Below, piece after piece: positions 52,065 through 60,636 of a stretch of DNA of 64,000 nt; the first letter of the stretch is position 1; each line of letters starts with the position of its first letter. The notes beneath the pieces were generated by a model that worked only from the letters and a program-made list of their open reading frames with translations, had not been told where the DNA came from and made no database searches. The DNA lies in assembly GCA_020846145.1 (NCBI GenBank), contig JADLEL010000186.1, forward strand, positions 1-64,000, read 5' to 3'. The position numbers and the translations under genes were made by a program. Source of the DNA: Pirellulales bacterium (GTDB taxonomy: Bacteria > Planctomycetota > Planctomycetia > Pirellulales > Thermoguttaceae).

Positions 52065-53078
52065 ATGGACCATTTACGATCGTTCGGGAAATTGCATTTA
52101 CGAAAGCGGCCTTGCGGCTTTACGTTGGTCGAGCTGCTGGTGGTGATCGCCATCATCGGCATTCTGATCGCCCTGCTGCTGCCCGCGATCCAGGCGGCGC
52201 GGGAGGCTGCCCGGCGGATGCATTGCAGCAATAACCTCAAGCAGATCGGCTTGGGGATGTTGACCTACGAGTCGGCCCTGCGGCATTTCCCCCCGGGCAG
52301 ACAAGGGTGCGATTCCGTTCGCAGGGAGCCGCCCTGCCTGCCGGCAAACAATCCCGATTCGTCGCTGACCGGGCAGAGCGGATTCGTGTTGATCCTCCCG
52401 TATCTCGAATTGAAGAGTTTGTACTATAACCGTCTGGAAAAGGATCCGTATTTCCTCAACACCTTACCCAGTTACCCGCTCAGTCGGCAGGCGGCCTTCG
52501 TCATTGCGCAGCGGCCGCCGGTTTTCGTCTGCCCTTCCGACACGGCGAAACCGTTTTTGGATTACGCGGGCAACAGTACGTATTGGGTGGGCTCCACCGC
52601 CGACGATAAAATCGCGGCGGGCAGCTACGCGATGTCGGGCGGCACGAAAGGGGCCGATTGTTACCCCACCCAATTCGAGATCAAAACCCGCAACACGGGC
52701 GTTTTCTTATATAAGAGAACCATCCAGCGCAAGGAAATTCCCGACGGATTGAGCAAAACGCTATTCGTCGGCGAAGTCCGCGACGGCTCCGTCCTGCATA
52801 CCGTTTGCACTTGGGCACTGGGCAACATGGGCGAGACCATCCGCTATACCACCAATCCGATCAATACTCCCCCCGAAGCGGGAGTCGCTTACACGGCTTT
52901 CAACGTCACCATTAATATGGCCTTTGCCAGCAAGCACCCCCAAGGCGCACAATTCGTATTCGGCGACGGCCACGTGGAATTTCTTACCGACGACCTCGCC
53001 CTTCCCACCTTCAAGAAGCTTTCCACGCGCAATTTCCGTTACGACATTTTTACGAGTTGTTCCGATGACATTCCCTGA
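52065..53078 (+). CDS. DUF1559 family protein with prepilin-type N-terminus
   Basis: Protein of 337 residues of the planctomycete-expanded DUF1559 family. The prepilin signal [18 protein letters not shown] (about residues 18-35) would be cut after Gly by a prepilin peptidase. It continues into [20 protein letters not shown] and the family hallmarks [14 protein letters not shown] and, near the end, [14 protein letters not shown]. Function is unknown; a pseudopilin-like surface protein is the accepted view. ATG 52065 is chosen since it gives a short basic leader. It overlaps the following lipoprotein gene by 14 bp, a typical DUF1559-lipoprotein pair. Confidence 0.93.
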   Translation: MDHLRSFGKLHLRKRPCGFTLVELLVVIAIIGILIALLLPAIQAAREAARRMHCSNNLKQIGLGMLTYESALRHFPPGRQGCDSVRREPPCLPANNPDSSLTGQSGFVLILPYLELKSLYYNRLEKDPYFLNTLPSYPLSRQAAFVIAQRPPVFVCPSDTAKPFLDYAGNSTYWVGSTADDKIAAGSYAMSGGTKGADCYPTQFEIKTRNTGVFLYKRTIQRKEIPDGLSKTLFVGEVRDGSVLHTVCTWALGNMGETIRYTTNPINTPPEAGVAYTAFNVTINMAFASKHPQGAQFVFGDGHVEFLTDDLALPTFKKLSTRNFRYDIFTSCSDDIP

Positions 53079-53580
53079 GCGAAAGGTTTTCCGGCATAAG
53101 CGATATTTTGTCGCTCATTCATCCCGACGACGGCTGTGGCAAGGCTGCTTGCTCCTCCTGCCGCTGCTCCTGATGGGGTGCGGCGATCAGCGACCGCGGC
53201 GGGTCTCCGTTTCGGGGCGGATCACCATCGACGGCAAGCCGCTGGAAGTCGGCTGCGTGCAAGTTCAGCCGGAGGGTCATCGCCCGGCCTTCGGCAAGAT
53301 CGAACCCGACGGCCGTTATCAACTCACGACGTACGATCCGAACGACGGCTGCGTCCTCGGCGAGCATCCCGTCGTCATCGTGAGCGCCCACAAGCAAATC
53401 AATAGTTCCACGGGCATGATCTGCGCTCCCGAAAAATACCAATTTCCGAATACCTCCGGCTTGAAGATCAACGTCCAAGGACCGCGGGACGACGCCAATT
53501 TCGAACTCACCTGGAAAGGCAGCGGGCACGACGGGCCTTATACCTATCTGATCGAATCGGGTAGAACTCCGAAGAAATAG
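53065..53580 (+). CDS. Small lipoprotein with carboxypeptidase-regulatory-like fold
   Basis: Predicted lipoprotein of 171 residues. Hydrophobic signal [11 protein letters not shown] with lipid-acceptor Cys39, followed by [20 protein letters not shown], the opening of a transthyretin-like beta sandwich, and [21 protein letters not shown] in the middle. In planctomycetes such proteins accompany DUF1559 genes, and here the start overlaps the DUF1559 stop region by 14 bp, so they are coexpressed and perhaps interact at the surface. The long basic N-terminus before the signal (about 22 residues) is unusual. Confidence 0.85.
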   Translation: MTFPERKVFRHKRYFVAHSSRRRLWQGCLLLLPLLLMGCGDQRPRRVSVSGRITIDGKPLEVGCVQVQPEGHRPAFGKIEPDGRYQLTTYDPNDGCVLGEHPVVIVSAHKQINSSTGMICAPEKYQFPNTSGLKINVQGPRDDANFELTWKGSGHDGPYTYLIESGRTPKK

Positions 53581-53587
53581 CGCCCTC

Positions 53588-53688
53588 AGAGGTTGTGAAA
53601 AAATGGGACTGGCTCCGAACCGAATTGTCGAAAATCGGCCCAATAATGGGCGTCGTGAGGTGCCTGTCCCAATTTTTTCACAACCTCT
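53588..53688. repeat. REP-like palindrome (GGGACWGGCWCC type)
   Basis: A left arm beginning AGAGGTTGTGAAAAAA and continuing with GGGACTGGCTCCG faces a right arm whose reverse complement reads the same with GGGACAGGCACC. The head is the one found in the coding repeat at 16393-16474, while the outer AGAGGTTGTG part is different. It separates the lipoprotein gene from the FG-GAP protein gene. Confidence 0.9.
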
Positions 53689-53730
53689 CCCTCCGACGTC
53701 GTTCAAAACCATTCACAACGAAGAAAGCCT

Positions 53731-55188
53731 ATGTTAAGTTCTTGTCGTTACGGATTCCTTCGATTGCTCCTCGGGATCGCGGCGGGCCTTGCCGGCTGGG
53801 AGTATGCGCCGGGCGAGGGGGTCCCGCTGGAGGTTCCACCGTCTTCGACCGGCGCGGTTCATTCGAAATCCGCGCCGCCGGCGAAGGACGCATCGCCCGC
53901 CGACCGGCAAGCAAAGGTCATCGCCCCATGGCGCGCGCTCGCGCTCGATCCCGAATTCGGCGGCGCGTGGGTCGTGGCCGGCGATCTGGACGGAGACGGC
54001 GTGCCGGAAATCGTCAGCGCGCAGAACAAGGGGACGGAAAACGTGAACCAGAAAGCTGAGTTCCACTTTACCAGCGCCGTCGTCGCGCAGCGGTTGGACG
54101 GCGGCGTATTGTGGCGGTGGGGCGATCCGAAGATCGGCCGCAAGAAACTCCACCACGATGTCGCCTGCCAGATTTACGATTGGGACGGCGACGGCAAGAA
54201 CGAGGTCGTGCTTTGCGGCGACGGTTTCCTCTCCGAGTTGGACGGCGCCACCGGCCGCGAGAAGCGCCGTCTGCCGTTGCCCAAGGATGCGGGCGGCTTT
54301 CTTGCGAGCGACAGTCTATCGTTCGTCAACCTCTCCGGCAACTCGCGTCCGACCGACGTGCTGGTAAAGACGCGTTACACGCAGATTTGGGCGTTCGATC
54401 GAAACTGGAAGCAACTGTGGACCATCGAAAAACCCGGCGGCTATCGCACGGCGCACCAACCCGTGGCGGTGGACTTGGATGGGGATGGGCGCGACGAAAT
54501 CATGGCCGGTTTCGCGATGCTGAATGCCGATGGTTCGACCCGCTGGGCGTACAAATCACAAAAAATGCAACTCCGCCGCGGCCACTGCGACTGCTTTCGC
54601 CTCGTACGCGCGGCGGAGAAAACCGAAGACGCTCGTTTCGTGCTCACGATGTGCGGCGCGAAGGGTATTGCCCTGCTCGACGGCAACGGAAAGCCGATCT
54701 GGGAAGTCGGCGGCCAACATTTCGAATCCGTCGATGTGGGCCACATATTCCCCGGCGCCGAGGACCGTCAACTGGCGGTGGACATGGGCGTATTGGGGGA
54801 TAGTCCGCTCTGGGTCTTCGACGAGCGCGGGCAAGTCCATACGAAGATCAAAACGCACTGCTCACGCTTCCACGCGCTCTTGGATTGGACCGGCGACGGC
54901 CTAGACGAAATCCTGGTGGCCGATTCGCGCTCGCTCTACGACGGCCAAGGCCGGGTCGTGGCGACATTTGCGATGAACGCCGGGGATGCCCAAGACATGG
55001 ACGCAAAAGATTACACTCGCGGGGGGGAACCCATGGCGATGACCGGCGATTTCACCGGCGACGGCGTGCCGGATGTGCTGCTGACCACCCATGCGATGAC
55101 TCATTTATACATTTACAAGAACGAACGTGGTAAAAGGCCGACTCCTCCCGCGCCCTTGGGAACCCGCATCAACTTCTCGCTGTATTGA
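53731..55188 (+). CDS. Exported FG-GAP/VCBS-repeat beta-propeller protein
   Basis: Protein of 485 residues with an N-terminal signal-like segment (about 1-22) and a propeller made of calcium-binding FG-GAP repeats. The Asp-rich motifs include DLDGDGVPEIVSAQNK, YDWDGDGKNEVV, DLDGDGRDEIMAGF, LDWTGDGLDEILVAD and DFTGDGVPDVLL, at roughly even spacing. Similar propellers occur in family 11 rhamnogalacturonan lyases, and the next gene is an alpha-L-rhamnosidase. This makes a role in pectin-type polysaccharide binding or cleavage attractive but unproven. The start ATG 53731 follows a GAAGAAAG site. The gap to the rhamnosidase start is 53 bp, so the two are probably cotranscribed. Confidence 0.78.
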   Translation: MLSSCRYGFLRLLLGIAAGLAGWEYAPGEGVPLEVPPSSTGAVHSKSAPPAKDASPADRQAKVIAPWRALALDPEFGGAWVVAGDLDGDGVPEIVSAQNKGTENVNQKAEFHFTSAVVAQRLDGGVLWRWGDPKIGRKKLHHDVACQIYDWDGDGKNEVVLCGDGFLSELDGATGREKRRLPLPKDAGGFLASDSLSFVNLSGNSRPTDVLVKTRYTQIWAFDRNWKQLWTIEKPGGYRTAHQPVAVDLDGDGRDEIMAGFAMLNADGSTRWAYKSQKMQLRRGHCDCFRLVRAAEKTEDARFVLTMCGAKGIALLDGNGKPIWEVGGQHFESVDVGHIFPGAEDRQLAVDMGVLGDSPLWVFDERGQVHTKIKTHCSRFHALLDWTGDGLDEILVADSRSLYDGQGRVVATFAMNAGDAQDMDAKDYTRGGEPMAMTGDFTGDGVPDVLLTTHAMTHLYIYKNERGKRPTPPAPLGTRINFSLY

Positions 55189-55241
55189 TCGCTACGATTT
55201 CGAAAACTTCTGATCGACCGCAACATCCGAAAGTCATTACG

Positions 55242-58070
55242 ATGCTCATTCGAATCCTGTTTGCACTATCGGTCATCTCGGCGGTTTGCATCGCCGCGTC
55301 GCCCTGCGCGGCGGAAACCGGCGGCGCTCCCGCCTTGGTTGTGGCTGAAACTACCTGCGAATACGCCGTCAATCCCGTCGGAATCGACGTGCTTCGGCCG
55401 CGATTCACGTGGGTGCTCGATGCCGGGCGGCGCGGGACGATGCAGCAAGCGTATCGGGTGCTGGTGGCCGGTTCGCCGGAAAAACTCGCCGCCGATGCCG
55501 GCGATCTCTGGGACAGCGGCAAAGTAACTTCCGACGAATCGGTGAACATCGCCTATAACGGAAAGATACTTTCGAGCCGGCAACAGTGTTACTGGAAAGT
55601 GCAAGTCTGGGACGATCGGGGACATGCAAGTCCTTGGAGCAAGCCGGCAAACTTTGAGATGGGACTGCTGGAGCAATCGGAATGGCGCGGCCGCTGGATC
55701 GGCCTTGGCGGCGGCAAGACCGAGTTCGTTTCACCGCTTTTGCGGAAGAAGTTTTCGGTGGCCGGGCCGGTGAAACGGGCCACGCTCTATGCCGCCGGCA
55801 TCGGCTGGTCGGAATATTATCTCAATGGAAAACGCATCGGCGACGCGGTGCTCGACCCGGCTACGACCGATTACGACAAACGAGTGCTCTATGTGACCCA
55901 CGATGTCACCAAGATGCTGAAGACCGGCGACAACGCCTTGGGTGCGATGCTGGGCAATGGATGGTATTGCGCGCCGCCGCCCGATAAAGGCTACGCCGAT
56001 TCGCCGCGATTGCTGTTGGAGTTGGTCGTCGAAACGGCCGACGGCAAGGCGCAACGACTTTCCAGCGACGAGACCTGGCGGGCGACGGCCGGTCCGATCC
56101 TCAAGAATGACATGTGGGGCGGCGAATCTTACGATGCCCGCCTCGAAAAAACCGGCTGGCTGGATGCGACTTACGACGATTCGTCGTGGGACTCGGCGGC
56201 CGAGAAACCGCATCCCGGCGGACGGCTCGAGGCGCAAATGATCGAGCCGATCAGGGTCAATAAGACCTTGAAGGCGCGGAAGATGACCAATCCCAAGCCG
56301 AATGTTTACGTCTATGACTTCGGGCAATTCTTCGGCGGTTGGGCGAAATTGAAGGTCAAGGGTCCGGCCGGAACGAAGGTCACCCTGAAATACGCCGACA
56401 CGCTCGCGCCCGACACCGGCCTGGTCGATAAGCAAGCGCACTATCAGATGTATAAGAAGGATGGCGCGACCGACTACTATGTTCTCAAAGGCGATCCGGC
56501 CGGCGAAACTTACGAGCCGCGTTTCACTTTCCACCCGGTCCAATACGTCCAAATCGAGGGACTCCCGACCGCGCCCGCGATAACCGACCTCGAGGGCCGC
56601 GTCGTCTATTCCGACGTGAATATGGCCGGCGATTTCGAGTGCTCGAACGAGCTGCTGAACCAAATCCATCGCAATTGCGTTTGGACGTTCCAAAATGAAA
56701 TGTACGGCATCGAACTCGACTGCCTGTTCCGCGAACATTGGGGTTGGCTGGTCACTTCCAGTGATGCCTCGACGTTGTTTTCCCGTAAGCACATCCCGCT
56801 TTTCTGGACGAAATTTTTAGACGATGCCAAAAACGCGCAGTACGCCGACGGCCACATTCCCGACGTCGTTCCCAATTATCCCCGAAAGAAACGCTTTACC
56901 GGCGATCCCGCCTTTGCAGGCAACTATCCGCTCGTGGCTTGGTTCGTGTATCAAACTTACGGCGACCGCCGAATCTTGGAGGAGCACTACTTCTCCATGA
57001 AGCGCTGGGTGAACTATCTGACCACGCTCGCCAAAGACAACCTGATTATGGAGGGCGGCTACTATAACGATCACATGGTCCCCGGCGAAAAACCGGGCCA
57101 AGAGAAATTTCTTTCCACCGAAACCTCGGCGCCGATGCTCTGGTCGGGCTATTACTACTTGGGCAGCTGGATCGTCTCGCAAACGGCCAAAATCCTCGGA
57201 CATGAAGCCGACGCCGCGACCTACGGCAAATTGGCCGACGATATCCGCGCGGCCATGAATAAAAAATGGCTCAGAGCGGCCGATCATTGCTACGCCAACG
57301 ACACCCTGACCTGTAATATCTTCTCGCTGGCCATGGGCCTCGTTCCGGAAGAGAACCGGCAAAATATTCTCGACCACTTGGTCGATCAAATCACGAAGAA
57401 AGGTCGTGGCCATTTGATGATGGGCGATATCGGCGTCACCTGCTGCATGGACGCCTTGGCCGCCCTCGGACGTCCCGACGTCCTCTACAACGCCGTGAAC
57501 ACCGTGGAATTCCCCGGTTGGGGCTATATGGTGAAACAAGGCGGTACGACGATCTGGGAGAGCTGGTCGGGCAATGTCCGACTCACGGGCAGCTTCGGAA
57601 AAGGACACATCAACTCTTACTGCGAATTCAGCATGCCGATGTTCACCTCCGTCGAAAAGCTCTTCCAGAACACCCTGGCCGGCATCGACGGCCCGCGTTA
57701 TTTCGGCGCCCACTTGATGACGCCCGGTTTCCGCGAGATTCGCATTCGCCCGCAAGTCTTGGGCGATCTGACCTACGCCAACGCGCATATCCTCACGGTG
57801 CGGGGAATGGTGGCCGTCGATTGGAAACGAAACGAACGGGGCATTACGGTCAAGGCAACGATTCCGGTCAATGCCAGGGCCAAAATCAGCATTCCCAAGC
57901 TCGGACTGCACGATGTCCTCGTCGAAGAAAACGGCAAACCGGTCTGGCGGAAAGGAGCCTACGTCGGCGGCGCCGAAGGAATCACTGCCGGAAACGACGA
58001 ACGGGACGATGTGACTTTCGATACCGGTTCAGGCACCTTCATTTTCACGCTTAAGGGAAGCGACAAATGA
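55242..58070 (+). CDS. Exported GH78-type alpha-L-rhamnosidase
   Basis: Enzyme of 942 residues that would remove terminal L-rhamnose from glycans outside the cytoplasm. Signal peptide at about 1-24. It has the full multidomain layout: N-terminal beta sandwiches (CEYAVNPVGID; SEWRGRWIGLGGG; AGIGWSEYYLNGKRIGD), an (alpha/alpha)6 barrel from about 450, and a C-terminal beta domain (RPQVLGDLTYANAHILTVRG, about 830-850). The acid motif that is usually DCPxRxExxGW reads DCLFREHWGW near 490-500, keeping Asp and Glu. GGTTIWESWSGNV and GHINSYCEFSM match conserved barrel blocks. The ATG at 55242 gives the signal peptide; an upstream start at 55185 does not. It supports a rhamnose-use role for the whole region. 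Confidence 0.88.
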   Translation: MLIRILFALSVISAVCIAASPCAAETGGAPALVVAETTCEYAVNPVGIDVLRPRFTWVLDAGRRGTMQQAYRVLVAGSPEKLAADAGDLWDSGKVTSDESVNIAYNGKILSSRQQCYWKVQVWDDRGHASPWSKPANFEMGLLEQSEWRGRWIGLGGGKTEFVSPLLRKKFSVAGPVKRATLYAAGIGWSEYYLNGKRIGDAVLDPATTDYDKRVLYVTHDVTKMLKTGDNALGAMLGNGWYCAPPPDKGYADSPRLLLELVVETADGKAQRLSSDETWRATAGPILKNDMWGGESYDARLEKTGWLDATYDDSSWDSAAEKPHPGGRLEAQMIEPIRVNKTLKARKMTNPKPNVYVYDFGQFFGGWAKLKVKGPAGTKVTLKYADTLAPDTGLVDKQAHYQMYKKDGATDYYVLKGDPAGETYEPRFTFHPVQYVQIEGLPTAPAITDLEGRVVYSDVNMAGDFECSNELLNQIHRNCVWTFQNEMYGIELDCLFREHWGWLVTSSDASTLFSRKHIPLFWTKFLDDAKNAQYADGHIPDVVPNYPRKKRFTGDPAFAGNYPLVAWFVYQTYGDRRILEEHYFSMKRWVNYLTTLAKDNLIMEGGYYNDHMVPGEKPGQEKFLSTETSAPMLWSGYYYLGSWIVSQTAKILGHEADAATYGKLADDIRAAMNKKWLRAADHCYANDTLTCNIFSLAMGLVPEENRQNILDHLVDQITKKGRGHLMMGDIGVTCCMDALAALGRPDVLYNAVNTVEFPGWGYMVKQGGTTIWESWSGNVRLTGSFGKGHINSYCEFSMPMFTSVEKLFQNTLAGIDGPRYFGAHLMTPGFREIRIRPQVLGDLTYANAHILTVRGMVAVDWKRNERGITVKATIPVNARAKISIPKLGLHDVLVEENGKPVWRKGAYVGGAEGITAGNDERDDVTFDTGSGTFIFTLKGSDK

Positions 58071-58090
58071 GGAGCTGAAAAAGCTTCCGG

Positions 58091-58324
58091 TTACTCTTGG
58101 GGCACGAATACGCAGCGCATGCCGCGGTCGATGACTTCCTTTTCCACGAAGGCCGGCGAGCGGTAGGTCTTGCGATACAGCCGATTCGTGGAGAAAATAA
58201 TCACCACGCCGATGGAGCCGGATTCCAAGGCGGCGCGGAGATTCTGCAGCTCTTCCCGCCGCGAACTCCGGCCGGTCGCGCCTTCATCGACGAAGACCAA
58301 TATAATCGGCGCAGGGCAGCCCAA
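58091..58324 (-). pseudogene. Fragment of a serine recombinase (resolvase domain)
   Basis: Seventy-seven codons reading FVDEGATGRSSRREELQNL and IGVVIIFSTNRLYRKT, followed by FVEKEVIDRGMRCVFV. This matches the middle of the resolvase catalytic domain, including the helix after the active site. The N-terminal catalytic Ser region and all DNA-binding domains are missing, and no start codon fits, so it is a relic of a mobile element next to the rhamnosidase gene. Confidence 0.75.
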
Positions 58325-58704
58325 ATCGTGTTGAATGTGTGCTTATCCAATTGCCAAACAACCACGGACAACCACGAACAACGAATTCCATCAGCGGAAA
58401 TGCAAGTTCCCGCCAGTCAAAAACTTGCATTGCAAAGTGTTTAACAGTAAGGACTTGCGTAAAACAACCTCCGGACGAGAAGAAGCTTGCCCCCTCGTCT
58501 GGCGTTGGAAGATCATCGCCAGCTTCCAGCCGAGGGGATATACCCTTCGGCTCGCTCGGTTCGCTCAACTCGCGCGGCTCACTGGCTTGCCCCAACGAAA
58601 CATAATCGTATTTGGAGGGTTAAATAGGGCATAGGGATTGCACAAATTGAAATCCAAGCCTAATTGTTTTATCATATTGGGAGTCAAGATTAATCCAAAG
58701 GAGA
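58325..58704 (+). other. Non-coding spacer with promoter for the gsp operon
   Basis: No gene is seen in these 380 bp. TTGAAA (58647-58652) and TATCAT (58670-58675), 17 bp apart and 30 bp before the gspG start, form a good promoter candidate. Two heptamer units TAGGGCA, TAGGGAT (58625-58638) lie just upstream. The left part is probably further decayed recombinase-associated DNA. Confidence 0.55.
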
Positions 58705-59154
58705 ATGTCTGTGAATAGTTCAACAAACAATCCACGTCGCGGCTTTACCTTGATTGAAGTCATGTTGGTCATGGTCATCATCGTGATCCTGGCTTCGTTC
58801 GCCGTGGTCGCGGTGGGAAGAAACCGGGCGCGATCACAGATCAATCAGGCGAAGATTCAAGTAGGCCATTTCAAAACCGCCATCGAACTATTTAACATCG
58901 ACATCGGCTACTATCCCAGCACCCAGTCGGGTTTGGAGTCCCTGCGCAACTGCCCGCCCGACATCCCCAATCCGGCAAAATGGGGACCGACCCCTTACAT
59001 GGATACCGAGATTCCCTTGGACCCCTGGGATCAACCCTATCAATATTGCGCGCCGGGCAGAATCAATATCGATTCCTTTGATGTTTGGTCGCTTGGAGCG
59101 GATCGCCAGGACAACACGCCCGACGACATCGGCAATTGGCCGATGCAGCAGTAA
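58705..59154 (+). CDS. gspG: Type II secretion major pseudopilin GspG
   Basis: Protein of 149 residues. Short basic leader ending NNPRRG, cleavage before FTLIEVMLVMVIIVILASF with the essential Glu at +5, then the GspG-specific LSP-like region GYYPSTQSGLESLRNCPPDIP and the C-terminal calcium-site block YMDTEIPLDPWDQPYQYCAPG. Length and motifs match GspG fully. It would be the main subunit of a pseudopilus that pushes exoproteins through an outer-membrane secretin. The first gene of gspG-H-I-J-K; AAAGGAG precedes the start. GTG 58711 is an alternative. Confidence 0.93.
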   Translation: MSVNSSTNNPRRGFTLIEVMLVMVIIVILASFAVVAVGRNRARSQINQAKIQVGHFKTAIELFNIDIGYYPSTQSGLESLRNCPPDIPNPAKWGPTPYMDTEIPLDPWDQPYQYCAPGRINIDSFDVWSLGADRQDNTPDDIGNWPMQQ

Positions 59155-59177
59155 GCGCCTATCCCAGAACCATCTCG

Positions 59178-59252
59178 GTTGGGGTGGCAGTTGTACTGCC
59201 ACCCCTTGAATCGCCGGATAGCGGGGGATGGCAGTACAACCGCCACCCCAAC
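59178..59252. repeat. BIME-like pair with GGGTGGCAG-TTGTA-CTGCCACCC hairpin
   Basis: GTTGG then a 9-bp-stem hairpin (59178-59205) faces an inverted copy ending CCCCAAC at 59252, with slight differences (ATGGCAG, GCCAC). It lies in the gspG-gspH spacer. Confidence 0.88.
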
Positions 59253-59286
59253 GAATTGCGGTTTGAGGATAAGTTCTAAGATCATC

Positions 59287-59958
59287 ATGGGCGATAAATA
59301 CCGAGACTCGACGCGCCGCGGCCTCACGCTGATCGAGGTGATGTTGGTACTCGCTCTCATGGTCGTGATCGCCTCGTTCTGTTGGCCCGCGCTGAGCAGG
59401 GCCTTCTCCAGCCAGCGATTGAAAAAAGCGGCCGATATCGTGTGCACGCAATGGAGCAAGGCCCGCATCAAGGCGATGAGCGAAAACTGCATCGTCCTCT
59501 TCTACTATGAAATGGACGGCGGCCGATTCCGCATCCGGCAACTTAGCGACATGGACTCCCTCGCTTTTTCCCCAGACGCGGCGGCGGCCGATTCCAACGC
59601 GGCGCTCGGCGCGGTTGCGTCCGGCAGTCCGGCGGCCGAATCCGCCGGCGGCTCGTCGGATATCATCAATTATTCGTCGCCCGACGGCGTGCAATCGTTG
59701 CCCAAGGGGATCGTGTTTCGCGCCGGCCAAATCGAAAACGACAGCCGCGCCTCGACGGCGGACGTGGGACAGGTTTCCAACCTGTCGAGCGACGTGCTGT
59801 GGTCCGCCCCCATCTTTTTCTATCCCGACGGCACTTCCTCGAGCGTTCGCCTGCAAATCTGCAACGATCGCAACTTAGGCCTCGAACTCGCGCTCCGCGG
59901 CATGACGGGCGTCGCCCGCGTCAGCGATATCGGCGCCGCGGAGGGAGCCGTGCCATGA
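59287..59958 (+). CDS. Minor pseudopilin GspH-like, with internal repeat
   Basis: Protein of 223 residues. Leader MGDKYRDSTRRG, cleavage before LTLIEVMLVLALMVVIASF, then a hydrophilic pseudopilin domain (FSSQRLKKAADIVCTQWSK; ENCIVLFYYEMDGGRFRIRQ, the latter residues 74-93). The position after gspG and the WSKARIKAMSENCI element fit GspH. An Ala/Ser/Gly-rich linker at about 98-135 precedes the C-terminal part. Residues about 160-167 (VGQVSNLS) are encoded by a REP-like hairpin (59764-59786) that also occurs in the leader of the next gene. The stop overlaps the next start (ATGA). Confidence 0.82.
   Translation: MGDKYRDSTRRGLTLIEVMLVLALMVVIASFCWPALSRAFSSQRLKKAADIVCTQWSKARIKAMSENCIVLFYYEMDGGRFRIRQLSDMDSLAFSPDAAAADSNAALGAVASGSPAAESAGGSSDIINYSSPDGVQSLPKGIVFRAGQIENDSRASTADVGQVSNLSSDVLWSAPIFFYPDGTSSSVRLQICNDRNLGLELALRGMTGVARVSDIGAAEGAVP
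59764..59786 (+). repeat. Single REP-like hairpin inside gspH
   Basis: GTGG followed by GACAGGTT-TCC-AACCTGTC. The stem equals that of the GTAG-headed unit at 59967-59989. It is translated as VGQVSNLS in frame. Confidence 0.85.
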
Positions 59959-60599
59959 AATCCACCGTAGGACAGGTTTCTAACCTGTCGAGCACAAAAA
60001 GACAGGTTAAAAACCTGTCCTACCAGCCCGGTGCCATGCCCACGCTCGTCGTGGGCATGTTGCGGGATTTGGCCCATTTTCCTCATGCCCACGACGAGCG
60101 TGGGCATGGCACCCTCTTTCGTTCGTCGGGTCGCTCTGCTTTCACGCTGCTCGAAGTGATGCTTGCGCTGGCGATTCTCGCCGCCGCGCTCGCCGTGCTG
60201 GGCGAGTTCGCGCGGATGGGCCTGCGCAGCGCGAAAGCCGCCCGCGACCTGACCCGCGCCGAACTGCTCTGCGAAAGCATCATGAGCGAAATTACCGCGG
60301 GCATTACCCCGCCCGATCCCGTGGAAAACGCGCCCGTCGTCGATCCCGTAACAGGCTCGACCCTCGACGAAATCCAAACCGACGACGTCGCCCCGTGGAT
60401 CTATTCGATCGACGTGCAGTCCATCGACGAAGACGGTTTGCTGGCGGTAAAAGTTACCGTAGCGCAAGAACTCCCCCCCGCGCAGCGCCCCGCGAGTTTT
60501 TCCCTCGTTCGCTGGATGCCCGATCCCATGCTCGACGTGCTCTACGGTTCCGCGGAGAGCGGTTCGTCGAGCACGCAAAGCACGGGCACGACTCCTTAA
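59955..60599 (+). CDS. Minor pseudopilin GspI-like with repeat-derived leader
   Basis: Protein of 214 residues. The prepilin motif SAFTLLEVMLALAILAAAL lies at about residues 60-78, an unusually late position, cleaved after Ala in place of Gly (A is common at this site in planctomycete pseudopilins to my knowledge). The first 55 residues are encoded by two REP-like pairs (59967-60113). The ATG at 59955 overlaps the gspH stop (ATGA), so translation through the repeats is likely. Mature part: GEFARMGLRSAKAARDLTRA and AELLCESIMSEI, typical for GspI (AQWIAENQL-like). Function: tip component of the pseudopilus with GspJ and GspK. Confidence 0.85.
   Translation: MKSTVGQVSNLSSTKRQVKNLSYQPGAMPTLVVGMLRDLAHFPHAHDERGHGTLFRSSGRSAFTLLEVMLALAILAAALAVLGEFARMGLRSAKAARDLTRAELLCESIMSEITAGITPPDPVENAPVVDPVTGSTLDEIQTDDVAPWIYSIDVQSIDEDGLLAVKVTVAQELPPAQRPASFSLVRWMPDPMLDVLYGSAESGSSSTQSTGTTP
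59967..60113. repeat. Two REP-like inverted pairs in the leader of gspI
   Basis: Pair 1: GTAG GACAGGTT-TCT-AACCTGTC (59967-59989) facing its inverted copy ending CCTAC at 60023 (loop TTT on the same reading). Pair 2: perfect 30-bp inverted repeats 60030-60059 and 60084-60113, each containing the hairpin ATGCCCACG-CTCGT-CGTGGGCAT. All lie in the translated leader without stops. Confidence 0.92.
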
Positions 60600-60636
60600 A
60601 CCTGCCCTTGATGTTTGACCGAAAAAATTATTTACC

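Noticed and set aside
53100..53115. TTTTGTCGC near 53107 as a third AraC-type operator
   Set aside because: It lies within the lipoprotein coding region, has only one weak half-site and no second half 21 bp away.
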